The notes beneath the pieces are model-generated. The model made no database searches, had not been told where the DNA came from, and saw only the letters and a list, made by a program, of their open reading frames with translations. From NCBI RefSeq assembly GCF_001905145.1, contig NZ_LWLB01000033.1, positions 186,001 through 250,000 of the forward strand: a DNA stretch of 64,000 bases, given 5' to 3'. This DNA is from Nocardiopsis sp. TSRI0078 (GTDB lineage Bacteria; Actinomycetota; Actinomycetes; Streptosporangiales; Streptosporangiaceae). Shown in pieces: positions 9,648-18,593 of this stretch (position 1 is its first letter; each line of letters opens with the position of its first letter). Made by a program: the position numbers and the translations under genes.

Positions 9648-10067
9648 CTGCCCCGCCCTCCATGGGGTTCGTTCGCACCGCGTGAACGGGTCGGCGCGAT
9701 TCCTGCCGTACGGAAAACCAACCTACCCGCCGGTTCCACCGCTCCTCAGCGGTGTTGGGGTGTATACAGGCTCAACCCACCCACTTCATTCCTTTTGTAT
9801 GCTTTCTGTTATCAACAGGCCAAGTCGTGAGGGTTCACGGGCCAGTTCAGCAGGGCCGACGCGCCTGTGGCCGCGACCGGTCGGCAAGGACCGAAAAACA
9901 TCGACCACTCTCCCAACACCGCCCGAAGGTGGCAAGGTGGGGAGAAGAAGCAGTTCTTTGCGTCGAGGGCGCACCGAACGTTTGTGCCGCTGAGTGTTTC
10001 CAGAGAGAGGAGTAGGCGCCGCCTACCCGCCCGCGGGCGGGTCTGACTCCCGGCGCCGGACACACCG
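9648..10067. promoter_or_regulatory. 420-base divergent promoter region between the MoxR operon and mtrA
   Basis: The stretch holds no convincing gene. It contains a perfect 7-bp inverted repeat, CACCGCT at 9737-9743 and AGCGGTG at 9748-9754, with a 4-base spacer. An AT-richer patch follows (9755-9830, including TGTATAC and TTTTGTATGCTTTCTGTTAT), the likeliest site for promoters. The leader to mtrA would then be 200-300 bases. No riboswitch was recognised. Confidence 0.5.
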
Positions 10068-10745
10068 ATGAAGGGACGTGTACTGGTTGTCGACGACGAC
10101 CTCGCCCTCGCCGAGATGCTCGGTATCGTTCTGCGGGGCGAGGGGTTCGAGCCCTCGTTCGTGCATGACGGAGACAAGGCCCTGGAGGCCTTCCGCGAGA
10201 CCAAGCCCGACCTGGTCCTCCTCGACCTGATGCTGCCCGGGGCCGACGGGATCGACGTGTGCCGCCAGATCCGCGCCGAGTCCGGTGTGCCCATCGTGAT
10301 GCTCACGGCCAAGAGCGACACCATCGACGTCGTCCTGGGGCTGGAGTCCGGCGCCGACGACTACATCGTCAAACCCTTCAAGCCCAAGGAGCTCGTGGCC
10401 CGCGTCCGCGTGCGGCTGCGCCGCACCGAGGAGCCCGCTCCCGAGGTCCTGCAGATCGGGGACATCACCATCGACGTCGCCGGGCACGCCGTGCGCCGCG
10501 ACGGCGAGCAGATCAGCCTCACCCCGCTGGAGTTCGACCTCCTGGTCGCCCTGGCCCGCAAGCCGCGCCAGGTCTTCACCCGCGAGGTGCTGCTGGAGCA
10601 GGTCTGGGGTTACCGGCACGCCGCCGACACCCGCCTGGTCAACGTCCACGTGCAGCGCCTGCGCGCCAAGATCGAGAAGGACCCGGAGCATCCCGAGGTC
10701 GTCGTGACCGTCCGCGGTGTCGGCTACAAGGCCGGTACCGCCTGA
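10068..10745 (+). CDS. mtrA: MtrA, OmpR-type response regulator of the MtrAB envelope system
   Basis: This 225-residue response regulator has an N-terminal receiver with acidic pocket D10/D11, phosphoacceptor D53 in LLDLMLPG, T80 and K102. The C-terminal winged-helix DNA-binding domain has SLTPLEFDLLVAL and a recognition helix near NVHVQRLRAKIE. The close match to mycobacterial and Streptomyces MtrA and the following mtrB and lpqB make the identity secure. MtrA regulates cell-wall hydrolases, osmotic response, replication and, in streptomycetes, development, antibiotic production and some nitrogen genes. The start ATG 10068 has only a weak ribosome site. mtrB begins 16 bases after the stop, so the three genes form one operon. 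Confidence 0.97.
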   Translation: MKGRVLVVDDDLALAEMLGIVLRGEGFEPSFVHDGDKALEAFRETKPDLVLLDLMLPGADGIDVCRQIRAESGVPIVMLTAKSDTIDVVLGLESGADDYIVKPFKPKELVARVRVRLRRTEEPAPEVLQIGDITIDVAGHAVRRDGEQISLTPLEFDLLVALARKPRQVFTREVLLEQVWGYRHAADTRLVNVHVQRLRAKIEKDPEHPEVVVTVRGVGYKAGTA

Positions 10746-10761
10746 TCCCACCGAGCCTCAC

Positions 10762-12582
10762 ATGACCGCAGGTACACCCGAGGAGGAGCGGACGACCGCC
10801 TCCGAGGGGCAACGGTCCGGAGCGTCCTCCGGACCGCCCGAGACCGGGGGACGCTGGCGCGACAGCGGCACGGGGCTCACCCGTGCCTACCTGTTCGCCC
10901 AGCGTGCCGCCCGCGCCCTGGTACGCGGCGTCCACACCAACTGGCGCCGTTCGCTGCACCTCAGGGTCATCTCCACCACCCTGGTGCTGTCCCTGGTGGT
11001 GATGGCGGGCCTGGGGTACGTCCTCATCTCCCAGGTGCGCAGCGGCCTGCTCGACGCCAAGATCGCCACGGCCGCCACCGACCACCGTGCCGGGCTCGGC
11101 TACGCGCTCACCGAGCTCCAGGAGAACGAGACGGCGGACCGCAAGCGGCTCCTGTACGACCTCGCCAACGAGCTCACCAGCCGCAGCGGCGACACCGGTC
11201 TGTACAGCGTGGTCATCCTGCCCTCGGTGGGCGACGAGATCGGATGGGCCACCGGCGAGGGCAGCGTCCCGAAGCGCCTCATCGACCAGGTCCGCCGGTC
11301 CGAGGTCGACGATCAGCAGTACCACACGTACACGCGCATCACCACCGAGGACGGCGGCACCGAGGAGCCCGCGCTGGTGGTCGGATCGCAGCTCACGCAC
11401 GCCTACGAGCTGTACTACCTCTTCCCGCTCCAGCACGAGCAGGAGATCCTCGACCTGGTCCAGAACACGGTCGCCCTGGTGGGGATCCTGCTGGTCATCC
11501 TCCTCGGGCTGATCGCGTTCGTCATCACGCGGCAGGTGGTCACACCGGTGCGCTCGGCGGCCCAGTCCGCCGAGCGGCTCTCCTCCGGCGACCTGACCGA
11601 GCGCATGACCGTGCAGGGGGAGGACGACCTCGCCAGGCTGGCGCTGTCGTTCAACGACATGGCGGGCAACCTCCAGGAGAAGATCCAGGAGCTGGAGGAG
11701 CTGTCCAAACTCCAGCGCCAGTTCGTCTCCGACGTCTCCCACGAGCTGCGCACCCCGCTGACCACGATCAAGATGGCCGGGGACGTGCTCTTCGACGAGC
11801 GCGAGGAGCTCGACCCCACCATGCGCCGTTCGGTGGAGCTGCTGCAGGGCCAGGTGGAGCGCTTCGAGGAGCTGCTCGCGGACCTGCTGGAGATCAGCCG
11901 CCACGACGCCGGAGCCGTCACCCTGGGCATCGAGTCCCTGGACATCCGGGACGCGGTCATGAAGGCCGTCGGCGACGCCGAGCAGATCGCCGAGCGGCGC
12001 GGGATCAAGGTCATCCTGCGCCTGCCCGCCGAGCCCTGCACGGCCGAGTACGACGCCCGCCGGATCAACCGCATCCTGCGCAACCTGGTGGTCAACGCCA
12101 TCGAGCACAGCGAGGGCCGCGACGTGGTGGTCACCGCCGCGGGCGACCGCGACGCGGTGGCCGTGGCCGTGCGCGACTACGGGGTGGGCCTCAAGGAGGG
12201 GGAGGAGCACCTGTGCTTCGACCGCTTCTGGCGCGCCGACCCGGCCCGCGTGCGCACCACCGGCGGCACCGGCCTGGGGCTGTCCATCGCCAAGGAGGAC
12301 GCCATGCTGCACGGCGGCTGGCTCCAGGCGTGGGGCATGCCCGGACAGGGCTCCCAGTTCCGGCTGTCGCTGCCGCGCCGCTCCGGCGCCGAGCTGCGCG
12401 GGTCCCCCCTGCCCCTGGTGCCGCCGGAGATCGCGCTGGGCCGCAGCTTCGCCCCGTTCGCGGGCGAGGGCGGCAACGGAGCGGCCCGTGCCGAGAGGGT
12501 CCCCTCCAGGGGCGACCAGGGCGCCACGGACAGCGGTGACAGGGGAGCCGACCAGCGTGAGGACGAGGAGAACCTGTCATGA
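10762..12582 (+). CDS. mtrB: MtrB, membrane sensor histidine kinase
   Basis: This 606-residue kinase has a first membrane helix near 70-90, an extracytoplasmic sensor of about 140 residues and a second helix near 235-257. A HAMP linker (to about 310) and a HisKA domain with FVSDVSHELRTPLTTIKMAG (phosphoacceptor His near 326) follow. The HATPase domain has N-box LRNLVVNAIEHSEG near 440 and GGTGLGLSIAKED near 500. It phosphorylates MtrA. The N-terminal 65 residues are a polar extension rich in Glu, Gly and Ser, and the C-terminus carries a charged, disordered tail. I chose ATG 10762 just after mtrA rather than an in-frame start inside mtrA. The stop overlaps the lpqB start as ATGA, so lpqB is coupled. 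Confidence 0.96.
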   Translation: MTAGTPEEERTTASEGQRSGASSGPPETGGRWRDSGTGLTRAYLFAQRAARALVRGVHTNWRRSLHLRVISTTLVLSLVVMAGLGYVLISQVRSGLLDAKIATAATDHRAGLGYALTELQENETADRKRLLYDLANELTSRSGDTGLYSVVILPSVGDEIGWATGEGSVPKRLIDQVRRSEVDDQQYHTYTRITTEDGGTEEPALVVGSQLTHAYELYYLFPLQHEQEILDLVQNTVALVGILLVILLGLIAFVITRQVVTPVRSAAQSAERLSSGDLTERMTVQGEDDLARLALSFNDMAGNLQEKIQELEELSKLQRQFVSDVSHELRTPLTTIKMAGDVLFDEREELDPTMRRSVELLQGQVERFEELLADLLEISRHDAGAVTLGIESLDIRDAVMKAVGDAEQIAERRGIKVILRLPAEPCTAEYDARRINRILRNLVVNAIEHSEGRDVVVTAAGDRDAVAVAVRDYGVGLKEGEEHLCFDRFWRADPARVRTTGGTGLGLSIAKEDAMLHGGWLQAWGMPGQGSQFRLSLPRRSGAELRGSPLPLVPPEIALGRSFAPFAGEGGNGAARAERVPSRGDQGATDSGDRGADQREDEENLS

Positions 12583-14465
12583 GCGCACCGAACCGCTTCG
12601 GCCGCGCCGCCCGCTCCTGCCTGGCCGCGGCCGTGGCGGGTGTGTCCATGTCGGCGTGCGCGTCCGTCCCGATGACCGGCCCCGTCGTGACCAGCGACGG
12701 CAACGGCGCCGAGGGCGACCCGTACGGGGGCTACGTGCGCCTGCTGCCCGCGGGGCCGCAGGAGGGCGTGGACCCGGCGGGCCTGGTCAGCGGCTTCCTC
12801 CAGGACATGGGCAGCTTCGAACAGGACTACGCGGCCGCCCGCAGCTACATGCTGTCCGAGACCCGCCAGGAGTGGTCACCGGACGGCACGGTCAAGGTCT
12901 TCCCCGACCTCGACACGGTCGACCTGGACACCGAGATCAGCACCGACGGGCTCACCGCCACCGTGCGGATGCGCAGCTCGCTGGTGGCCACCATCGACGA
13001 GGGCGGCAAGTACCTCCCCGGCGACCCCGAGAGGCTGCTCGACGAGACGTTCGTCATGGCCCGCGAGGACGGCTCCCTCGAGGGGGAGTGGCGCATCCAG
13101 AGCCTTCCCGAGGAGCTCATCCTCAGCAGGCTCGACGTGGAGCGCACCCACCGGCCCTTCAACCTGTACTTCTTCAACCCCGAAGAGAACGCCCTGGTCC
13201 CGGACCCGGTCTATCTGCCGGTGAGCAACGACGACCTGGCGGAGCGCCTGCTGCGCAGGCTCATCAGCGGGCCCAGCGACTGGCTGGACCCGGCGGTGCA
13301 CTCCTCCTTCCCCGAGGGGACCCGCGCCGCTCCGGACGCGGAGGAGGAACGGGTCTCCGTCAACGTGACCAGCAGTGGCGAGGTCGACGAGTTCGGCATG
13401 GGGGCGCAGATCGCCTGGACCCTGCGCCAGCTGCCGGAGATCCAGGAGTTCACCCTCAGCGTGAACGGCTCCGAGGTCGACTTCCCCGGATCCGAGGGGG
13501 CGAGCGCGGACCGGCCGCGCCCGGGCAGCGTCTACTGGGCCGACGTGAGCCCCGGGGTGACCACGACCGAGACACGCGCCTACTACTCGCACGAGGGCCG
13601 GCTGTGGTCGGCCTCGGACTGGGACTCCGACACCTTCGGCGAGGCGGACCCGGTCCCCGGCCCCCTGGGCACGGGGGAGGTCCCGCTGGAGCAGTTCGCT
13701 GTGTCGCTGGACGAGCGGACCCTCGCCGGGGTCACCACGGGCGGCGGCGAGGTGGTCACGAGCCCGATGACCTCGGGCGCCGCGGTCCGGGAGGTCCTGT
13801 CCGACGGGACCTTCACCGATCTGTCCTGGGACGTCGACGGCGACCTGTGGGTGGTCGAGGAGATCCCCGACGAGGACGAGGGCAACGAGGAGGACGACGA
13901 GGACGAGGAGGAGACGACGGACGAGCCCGCCGATCCCCCCAACCTCAACGGCACCCAGCCCGCGCCGGACGCCACCGCCCTGTGGCTGCTGCGCGGCGGC
14001 GAGGAGGTCGTGCGGGTGGACGTGTCCGACCTGGGCGGCCCGCTGGTGGACTTCCAGATCGCGCGGGACGGCACCCGTGCCGCCGCGGTGACCGAGGTGG
14101 ACGGACGGCGCTCGCTCCAGGTGGGCCGCGTGGTCGAGGGCCCCGACGGACAGGTCCTCCTGGAGTCGTTCGTGCCCCTGGCCGGCGAGCTGGAGCAGAT
14201 CACCGCGGTCTCCTGGCGCTCGGCCGACCAGCTGGTCGTGCTGGGCAGCCGCGAGGGCGGCACGAGCCAGGCGCTCCTGGTCTCCCTGGACGGGGGCACG
14301 TCCTCCGCCAGCGCCGGATCCCCCGTCGCGAGCATGGTGACGATCTCGGGCGCCCCGGGGCAGCCGCTGATCGCCGGTTCGGACGACGGCAACGTCTGGA
14401 TCTCCAACGACCCGCTCAACTGGCAGCCCGCGGGAGAGGGCGGCTCGCCCACCTTCCCCGGCTGA
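12579..14465 (+). CDS. lpqB: LpqB, lipoprotein partner of MtrB
   Basis: This 628-residue lipoprotein has its lipobox at MSAC with the lipidated Cys at position 27. A GerMN-type domain lies in the first half (region around LLRRLISGPSDWLDPAVHSS, residues 220-240), and a beta-propeller-like domain fills the C-terminal half. LpqB binds the extracytoplasmic domain of MtrB and tunes its signalling, linking the system to envelope status. An unusually acidic run of Glu and Asp (about residues 426-452, DNA 13856-13935) interrupts the propeller between two strands, probably as an exposed loop. The ATG overlaps the mtrB stop by four bases. Family and context agree. Confidence 0.95.
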   Translation: MSAPNRFGRAARSCLAAAVAGVSMSACASVPMTGPVVTSDGNGAEGDPYGGYVRLLPAGPQEGVDPAGLVSGFLQDMGSFEQDYAAARSYMLSETRQEWSPDGTVKVFPDLDTVDLDTEISTDGLTATVRMRSSLVATIDEGGKYLPGDPERLLDETFVMAREDGSLEGEWRIQSLPEELILSRLDVERTHRPFNLYFFNPEENALVPDPVYLPVSNDDLAERLLRRLISGPSDWLDPAVHSSFPEGTRAAPDAEEERVSVNVTSSGEVDEFGMGAQIAWTLRQLPEIQEFTLSVNGSEVDFPGSEGASADRPRPGSVYWADVSPGVTTTETRAYYSHEGRLWSASDWDSDTFGEADPVPGPLGTGEVPLEQFAVSLDERTLAGVTTGGGEVVTSPMTSGAAVREVLSDGTFTDLSWDVDGDLWVVEEIPDEDEGNEEDDEDEEETTDEPADPPNLNGTQPAPDATALWLLRGGEEVVRVDVSDLGGPLVDFQIARDGTRAAAVTEVDGRRSLQVGRVVEGPDGQVLLESFVPLAGELEQITAVSWRSADQLVVLGSREGGTSQALLVSLDGGTSSASAGSPVASMVTISGAPGQPLIAGSDDGNVWISNDPLNWQPAGEGGSPTFPG

Positions 14466-14517
14466 GGCGTGCCCTTTCGCGGGGCGGGCGGCACCGCCCG
14501 CCCCGGAGGAGACCGGG

Positions 14518-15396
14518 ATGCGCCGCACGGGGCGGCCTGGGATCGTGGGGCCCATGAACGACCTCACGCGGCTGGGTGCCCCGATCGACGCGCGCCCCCA
14601 CCTCGCCCGGGAACGGGAGTCCCTGCTCGCGCTCCTGCGGAGCCTCGGCCCCGCGGAGTGGGAGGCCGAGGCCGTGCCCGGGTGGAGCGCGCGCGACGTG
14701 GCCGCGCACCTGCTCGGCGACGACTACTGGCGCATCGCGGGGATGCGCGACCGCTACCGGGCGGCCCCGGCCCCGGCGCCCGGGGAGCCGCTGGCGGCGT
14801 TCGTCCACCGCAACAACCAGGAGTGGGTGCGGGCCACCGCCAGGATCAGCCCGGAGGCGCTGGTCCAGACCCTGGAGATGACCGGACGCGAGGTGGTGGG
14901 GCTCTGGCGCGCCGCGGACCCGCATGTCCTGGGCCTCGGGGTCTCCTGGGCGGGCGCCGACCCGGCGCCGGTCTGGCTGGACTGCGCCCGCGAGCTGACC
15001 GAGCACTGGGCCCACCGCCAGCAGATCCGGCACGCGACCGGGCGGCCCACCGACCCCGGGCCGCAGGGCGGCCTGGTGCTGGACACCCTCATGCGCGCGC
15101 TGCCCCACACCCTGCGGGACACCCCGGCGGAGACGGGAACGCGCGTGCGCGTGGCCGTGGACGGCCCGGACGGCGGGGAGTGGACCGCCACCCGTACCGG
15201 TGCGGGCTGGTCGCTGGCGCACGCCGGCCCCGGGCCCGGCGGCGCGCCCGCGGCGACGGTGCGGTGGGACTTCGAGACCGCCTGGCGGCTGTGCGTGCGC
15301 GGGATCGGGCCCGAGGAGGCCGCGCGAAGGGGCGACCTCTCCGGGGACCCCGGGCTGGCCGGGGCCTGCTGCCGGATCGTGTCGATCATCCGCTGA
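14518..15396 (+). CDS. Maleylpyruvate isomerase family, mycothiol-dependent (DinB-like) enzyme
   Basis: This 292-residue protein has the mycothiol-dependent maleylpyruvate isomerase N-terminal fold. The helix ESLLALLRSLGPAEWEAEAV is followed by PGWSARDVAAHLLGDD, whose His corresponds to the metal ligand, and by ELTEHWAHRQQIRHATG, which holds the other histidine ligands. A smaller C-terminal domain (VDGPDGGEWTATRTG) follows. Members use mycothiol in isomerisation, detoxification or conjugation; the substrate cannot be read from sequence. ATG 14518 is favoured by GGAGGAG six bases upstream. ATG 14554 (MNDLTRLG) would give the usual family N-terminus. It stands 52 bases after lpqB and may be read from the same transcript. 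Confidence 0.8.
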   Translation: MRRTGRPGIVGPMNDLTRLGAPIDARPHLARERESLLALLRSLGPAEWEAEAVPGWSARDVAAHLLGDDYWRIAGMRDRYRAAPAPAPGEPLAAFVHRNNQEWVRATARISPEALVQTLEMTGREVVGLWRAADPHVLGLGVSWAGADPAPVWLDCARELTEHWAHRQQIRHATGRPTDPGPQGGLVLDTLMRALPHTLRDTPAETGTRVRVAVDGPDGGEWTATRTGAGWSLAHAGPGPGGAPAATVRWDFETAWRLCVRGIGPEEAARRGDLSGDPGLAGACCRIVSIIR

Positions 15397-15657
15397 CCCG
15401 CGCCGCCCCGCTTTCGGGCCTGTCGTCCGCGGGCCGCTCGTGCGGCGGTGGGCTTCCGTGGGCCCTGCGGTGTGCGGTCCTCGCGGATGTCGAAGTGCAT
15501 GCCGCCCCTGAGCCGGGGCGCTGCGACCGCCACCGGAAACCGGGCCCCGAGGCGGTCGTCCGCGGCGGGGCCGTCCCCGAGGCGGGCGCTGCCTCGCTGC
15601 CTCGTACCGGGACGCCCGTCCGCGGCCGCCGTCGTCCACAGGTCCCGGAAGGGGCTG

Positions 15658-16443
15658 GTGAAGGCCGGGGCGGGAGCCGATCCTGGACTGGTGAACGACG
15701 CGATCCGCCGTACCGGCGTGCTGCGGCGGATGCTCGCCGCGCTGCTCGACCTGCTCCTCCCGCACCCCTGCGCCGGGTGCGCGGGCCCCTCGGGGCCGCT
15801 GTGCGGGGACTGCCTCGCCGTGCTGGAGCGCCGCCCCCTCCGGTGCGCGCCCCGGCCGGGCTGCCCTCCCGTCTGGGCGGCCGGCCCCTACGCCGGGCAC
15901 CACCGCCGCGTGCTGCTCGCCTACAAGGAGGGCGGCGCGGACGCCCTGGCCGCGCCGCTGGGCGAGCGGTTGGCCGCCGCCTACACCGCGTCGGGGCTGG
16001 CCGCTCCGGGCACCCTGCTGGTCCCCGTTCCCGGCCGCGGCCCGCCGCGCGACCCCCGCGCCCCGGTCACCCGGCTGGCGCTCACCTGCCTGGCGGACGC
16101 GGGCGGCGCGGACGCCGGAAGGGTGGTGCCGCTGCTGCGCTACCGGGGTCGGCGCCGGCGCCAGGCCGGCCTGGGCCGGGCCGAGCGCCTGGCCAACCGG
16201 GCGGGCGCCTTCGTCGCCGACCTCCCGGGAGCCGGCGCGGCGGAGTCCGGGGCGGCTCCCGGGGGAGCGGCGGTCGTGGTGGACGACGTCCTCACCACGG
16301 GCGCCACGGTGGCCGAGGCGGCCCGCGCCCTGCGGGCCCGCGGGATCAGGGTGGCGGGAGCGGTGGTCCTCGCCGAGCGCCTTCCCGAACGTGCGTCCGG
16401 CGGGGTGCCGGGCCGGGCAAGAAGGTTTTACGAAGCCACGTGA
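15658..16443 (+). CDS. ComF family phosphoribosyltransferase
   Basis: This is a ComF-type protein of about 261 residues. The N-terminal zinc-binding cysteines are visible as PCAGCAGPSGPLCGDC. AGPYAGHHRRVLLAYKEGG is the standard ComF start of the core, and the PRPP-binding loop VVVDDVLTTGATV lies near residue 205. ComF is needed for late steps of DNA uptake in competent bacteria. In actinomycetes it is retained without an obvious competence system, and its substrate is unknown. The start is uncertain: GTG 15658 follows GGAAGG by five bases, and GTG 15691 (VNDAIRRTG) is a shorter option. In-frame codons further upstream look non-coding. The 260 bases between this gene and the previous one hold nothing else I can identify. 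Confidence 0.88.
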   Translation: MKAGAGADPGLVNDAIRRTGVLRRMLAALLDLLLPHPCAGCAGPSGPLCGDCLAVLERRPLRCAPRPGCPPVWAAGPYAGHHRRVLLAYKEGGADALAAPLGERLAAAYTASGLAAPGTLLVPVPGRGPPRDPRAPVTRLALTCLADAGGADAGRVVPLLRYRGRRRRQAGLGRAERLANRAGAFVADLPGAGAAESGAAPGGAAVVVDDVLTTGATVAEAARALRARGIRVAGAVVLAERLPERASGGVPGRARRFYEAT

Positions 16444-17140
16444 GCAGGGGAAAAGTCCATGTACACAGGGATTTGCGATGGTTACCGGCGAGTTGAGCGG
16501 GTGATCACTACCTGACATCCTCGTCAGGACAGGTTACGGTCACGGTATGGCACCCGTCCGGGTCCGTGGTTGCGTCGGAGAGTCTGAGCCCCCGGGAACA
16601 CCGGGGCGCCACTCCGGCAAGCCGATGCCAGGCGCAGGCGAAACGGCCCACGTAAGGCGACTTTTCGTCGACCGATCACGGTGCGCCTTAGAGGTAAGTC
16701 CTGCCCCGCGGAGGGTCCAGATGTCCCTCATGACAGGGAGAAGAGCAGTAGTCGCGTACAAGAGCGGCGACACTCTCAGCAGGCGGATGTGGGGACGAAG
16801 ACCAGGTCGGCCGGACGGGTGGCATCCCACCATCCGGGAGTCCGCCAACGGCGGGCTCCCGGGGGCACTCCCCCCCATCCCCCGGGGCCACTCTGCCCTG
16901 GTTGTGGCAGAAAGCCCTTTTCCCAGTTCGGAGGCCGTCACCAATCGTGTCCATGGGGCGCGTGATGACGGCGCCCATGGTGGGTATACGCACTTCCAAC
17001 CAAGCCGTGCCCCCTACAGGACCGGGGCACCAGCGGAAGGGGGCTAGCGCGGGACACCCCTTTCGCCCCCCTGGCGGCGGAAGGGATGCAGAGCAGCCTG
17101 GCCGTCGCCACGGCGGCGGCCACGCGATGAAGGGGGTCCT
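16444..17140. promoter_or_regulatory. About 700-base leader/promoter region upstream of hpf
   Basis: No convincing gene is seen. Visible elements are two GTTAC words (near 16480 and 16533) and a perfect 6-bp hairpin CCTGAC/GTCAGG (16511-16528). CCCCGG/CCGGGG (16590-16606) forms another hairpin. A near-perfect inverted repeat CCATGGG(G)CGC / GCGCCCATGG at 16951-16980 is followed directly by GGGTAT (16982-16987), which resembles the -10 box of stress sigma factors. The ribosome site AAGGGGG precedes the hpf ATG. The remainder may be a long untranslated leader or a small RNA. Confidence 0.45.
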
Positions 17141-17809
17141 ATGGACATCATCGTCAAGGGTCGACGCACCGATGTGAGTGAGAAGTTCCGACAGCACGTC
17201 GACAACAAGCTCGACAGGCTCTCCAAGTGGGAGAAGAAGGGCATGATCGTCGACGTGGAGGTGTCCGAAGAGCGCAACCCCAGGCTCGCCGACGTCCGCG
17301 AGAGGGTTGAGCTGACCATCCGGACCAACGGTCCGGTCATCCGCAGCGAGGCCGCTGCATCCGACCGCTACGGTGCCCTCGACCTCGCGATCGACAAGAT
17401 CGAGGCCCGTCTCCGCAAGGCCGCGGACCGGCGCAAGGTCCACCGCGGCAACCACAGCCCCGTCTCCGTCGCGGCAGCCACCGCCGACCTCCCCGGAGAC
17501 ATGCCCTCGGTCACCGCCACCGCCACGCAGGCGCCCCCGGCCCAGCGCAGCGGGGAGGAGGCCGACGGTACCGAGGCGGGCGGAAGGTTCTCCGACGAGT
17601 TCGTCGAGCTGGAGACCCAGGGGGAGGCCCCCGTCATCGTGCGGGAGAAGTTCCACCGGGCCAAGCCCATGAGCATCGACCAGGCGCTGATGGAGATGGA
17701 ACTCGTCGGCCACGACTTCTACCTCTTCCACGACGAGGTCAAGGACGCCCCGAGCGTCGTGTACCGGCGCAAGGGCTTCAACTACGGCGTGCTCAGGCTG
17801 GTCGACTAG
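17141..17809 (+). CDS. hpf: Long-form ribosome hibernation promoting factor
   Basis: This 222-residue protein has the long HPF architecture. The N-terminal S30AE/HPF domain (1-100; MDIIVKGRRTDVSEKFRQHV, KLDRLSKWEK) binds the decoding region of the 30S subunit. A low-complexity linker (about 105-160) and a C-terminal dimerisation domain (165-222; REKFHRAKPMSIDQALMEME, FYLFHDEVKDAPSVVYRRK) follow. Long HPF alone drives 100S ribosome dimers in stationary phase or stress. The start ATG 17141 has AAGGGGG at the right distance. It lies upstream of secA, as I remember for Streptomyces. Regulation is probably at the long upstream region, and the gene ends at a strong hairpin. Confidence 0.96.
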   Translation: MDIIVKGRRTDVSEKFRQHVDNKLDRLSKWEKKGMIVDVEVSEERNPRLADVRERVELTIRTNGPVIRSEAAASDRYGALDLAIDKIEARLRKAADRRKVHRGNHSPVSVAAATADLPGDMPSVTATATQAPPAQRSGEEADGTEAGGRFSDEFVELETQGEAPVIVREKFHRAKPMSIDQALMEMELVGHDFYLFHDEVKDAPSVVYRRKGFNYGVLRLVD

Positions 17810-18002
17810 ATGACGTCCCCGGGGCCCGGCCTCGCTTCGCGGGCCCCGTACCCGTAGGGGCCCCGGGGGCCGCGCCCGACCGGTGAAGGCCCGTGTTCGC
17901 ACGGCCGCCCGCCGTCCGACGCCTTCGGCGCGGTCCCCTTCCGGCCCCGCCCCCCGCGCGAGAGCGGGCAGTCCCCCCGGCGGGCGACACGCCCCGCCGA
18001 CG

Positions 18003-18044
18003 ACACCGCCGCGGCGGATCCTCCCGGACCCGCCGCGGCGGTGT
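18003..18044. terminator. Bidirectional hairpin between hpf and the convergent membrane-protein gene
   Basis: A perfect 15-bp stem: ACACCGCCGCGGCGG at 18003-18017 pairs with the complementary arm at 18030-18044 across a 12-base loop. It lies between two converging stops (17809 and 18069) and lacks a U-tract, as is usual for high-GC actinomycetes. Confidence 0.7.
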
Positions 18045-18068
18045 GCTTCGTCGTGGCCGTGGGTGCGG

Positions 18069-18593
18069 CTACTCCGGGCGCCCCTCGGATTCCTCGTGCT
18101 TGATCCGGTGCAGCGGGGTGTCGTGCGGCTCCTCCGACTCCTGACGGGGCGTGTCGAGGACGACGTCGCTCATCATGTCGAAGAACAGGGCGACCGCACC
18201 CGCCGCGAGCAGCAGGACCCCGGCGATCACCAGAAGGGTCACGGACATCCCCATGACGATGCCCAAGGCGCCCACGGTGAACCCGGCGCAGGCCAGCACC
18301 ACCGCCACCCAGGAGCTCAGACGCCCCCGGTGCGCGTTGCTCGGTGCCATACTGCCGCCCTGGCGCTGAAAGCCCTGGATGCGCCCGAACCGGCTGTCGC
18401 CGTCGGGATGCTCCCCCTCCCAGGCCAGCGCCGGGTCGTCCTCGACCGGGTCACGCCGCAGGACGGGTGTCTCACCGACCACCTCCTTGGCGACGTCGTC
18501 GGGAGAACGCGGGGAGGGTGTGGTCAGATCCTTGGCGTCGGGAGCCTTCCTGTCCTCGGCTCCGCGGCCCTTCCTGTTTCGCTTCGTTCGCAT
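18069..18593 (-). CDS. Hypothetical two-helix membrane protein
   Basis: This 174-residue protein is not assigned to a known function. The N-terminal 95 residues are strongly charged and rich in Lys, Arg, Asp and Pro. Two adjacent membrane helices follow (about 96-113, WVAVVLACAGFTVGALGIVM, and 116-138, VTLLVIAGVLLLAAGAVALF). The tail is acidic and His-containing (PLHRIKHEESEG). The two-helix core resembles small actinobacterial membrane proteins found near secA and hpf. ATG 18593 has GGGGGAT at ribosome-site distance. It is convergent with hpf and divergent from secA, so the 438-base spacer upstream serves both promoters. Confidence 0.75.
   Translation of the reverse strand: MRTKRNRKGRGAEDRKAPDAKDLTTPSPRSPDDVAKEVVGETPVLRRDPVEDDPALAWEGEHPDGDSRFGRIQGFQRQGGSMAPSNAHRGRLSSWVAVVLACAGFTVGALGIVMGMSVTLLVIAGVLLLAAGAVALFFDMMSDVVLDTPRQESEEPHDTPLHRIKHEESEGRPE

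Noticed and set aside
10717-10761. Earlier in-frame mtrB start inside mtrA
   Set aside because: It would overlap mtrA by 29 bases and add residues translated from the MtrA C-terminal codons in another frame; ATG 10762 is simpler.
16560-16720. Possible riboswitch (c-di-AMP, cobalamin or c-di-GMP type)
   Set aside because: Hairpins and GGGAAC-like words are present but the conserved cores of these riboswitches could not be matched by eye.
16547-17047. 166-codon open frame in the hpf leader
   Set aside because: No recognisable domain, poor composition, no ribosome site, and it spans the inverted repeat and promoter-like box.
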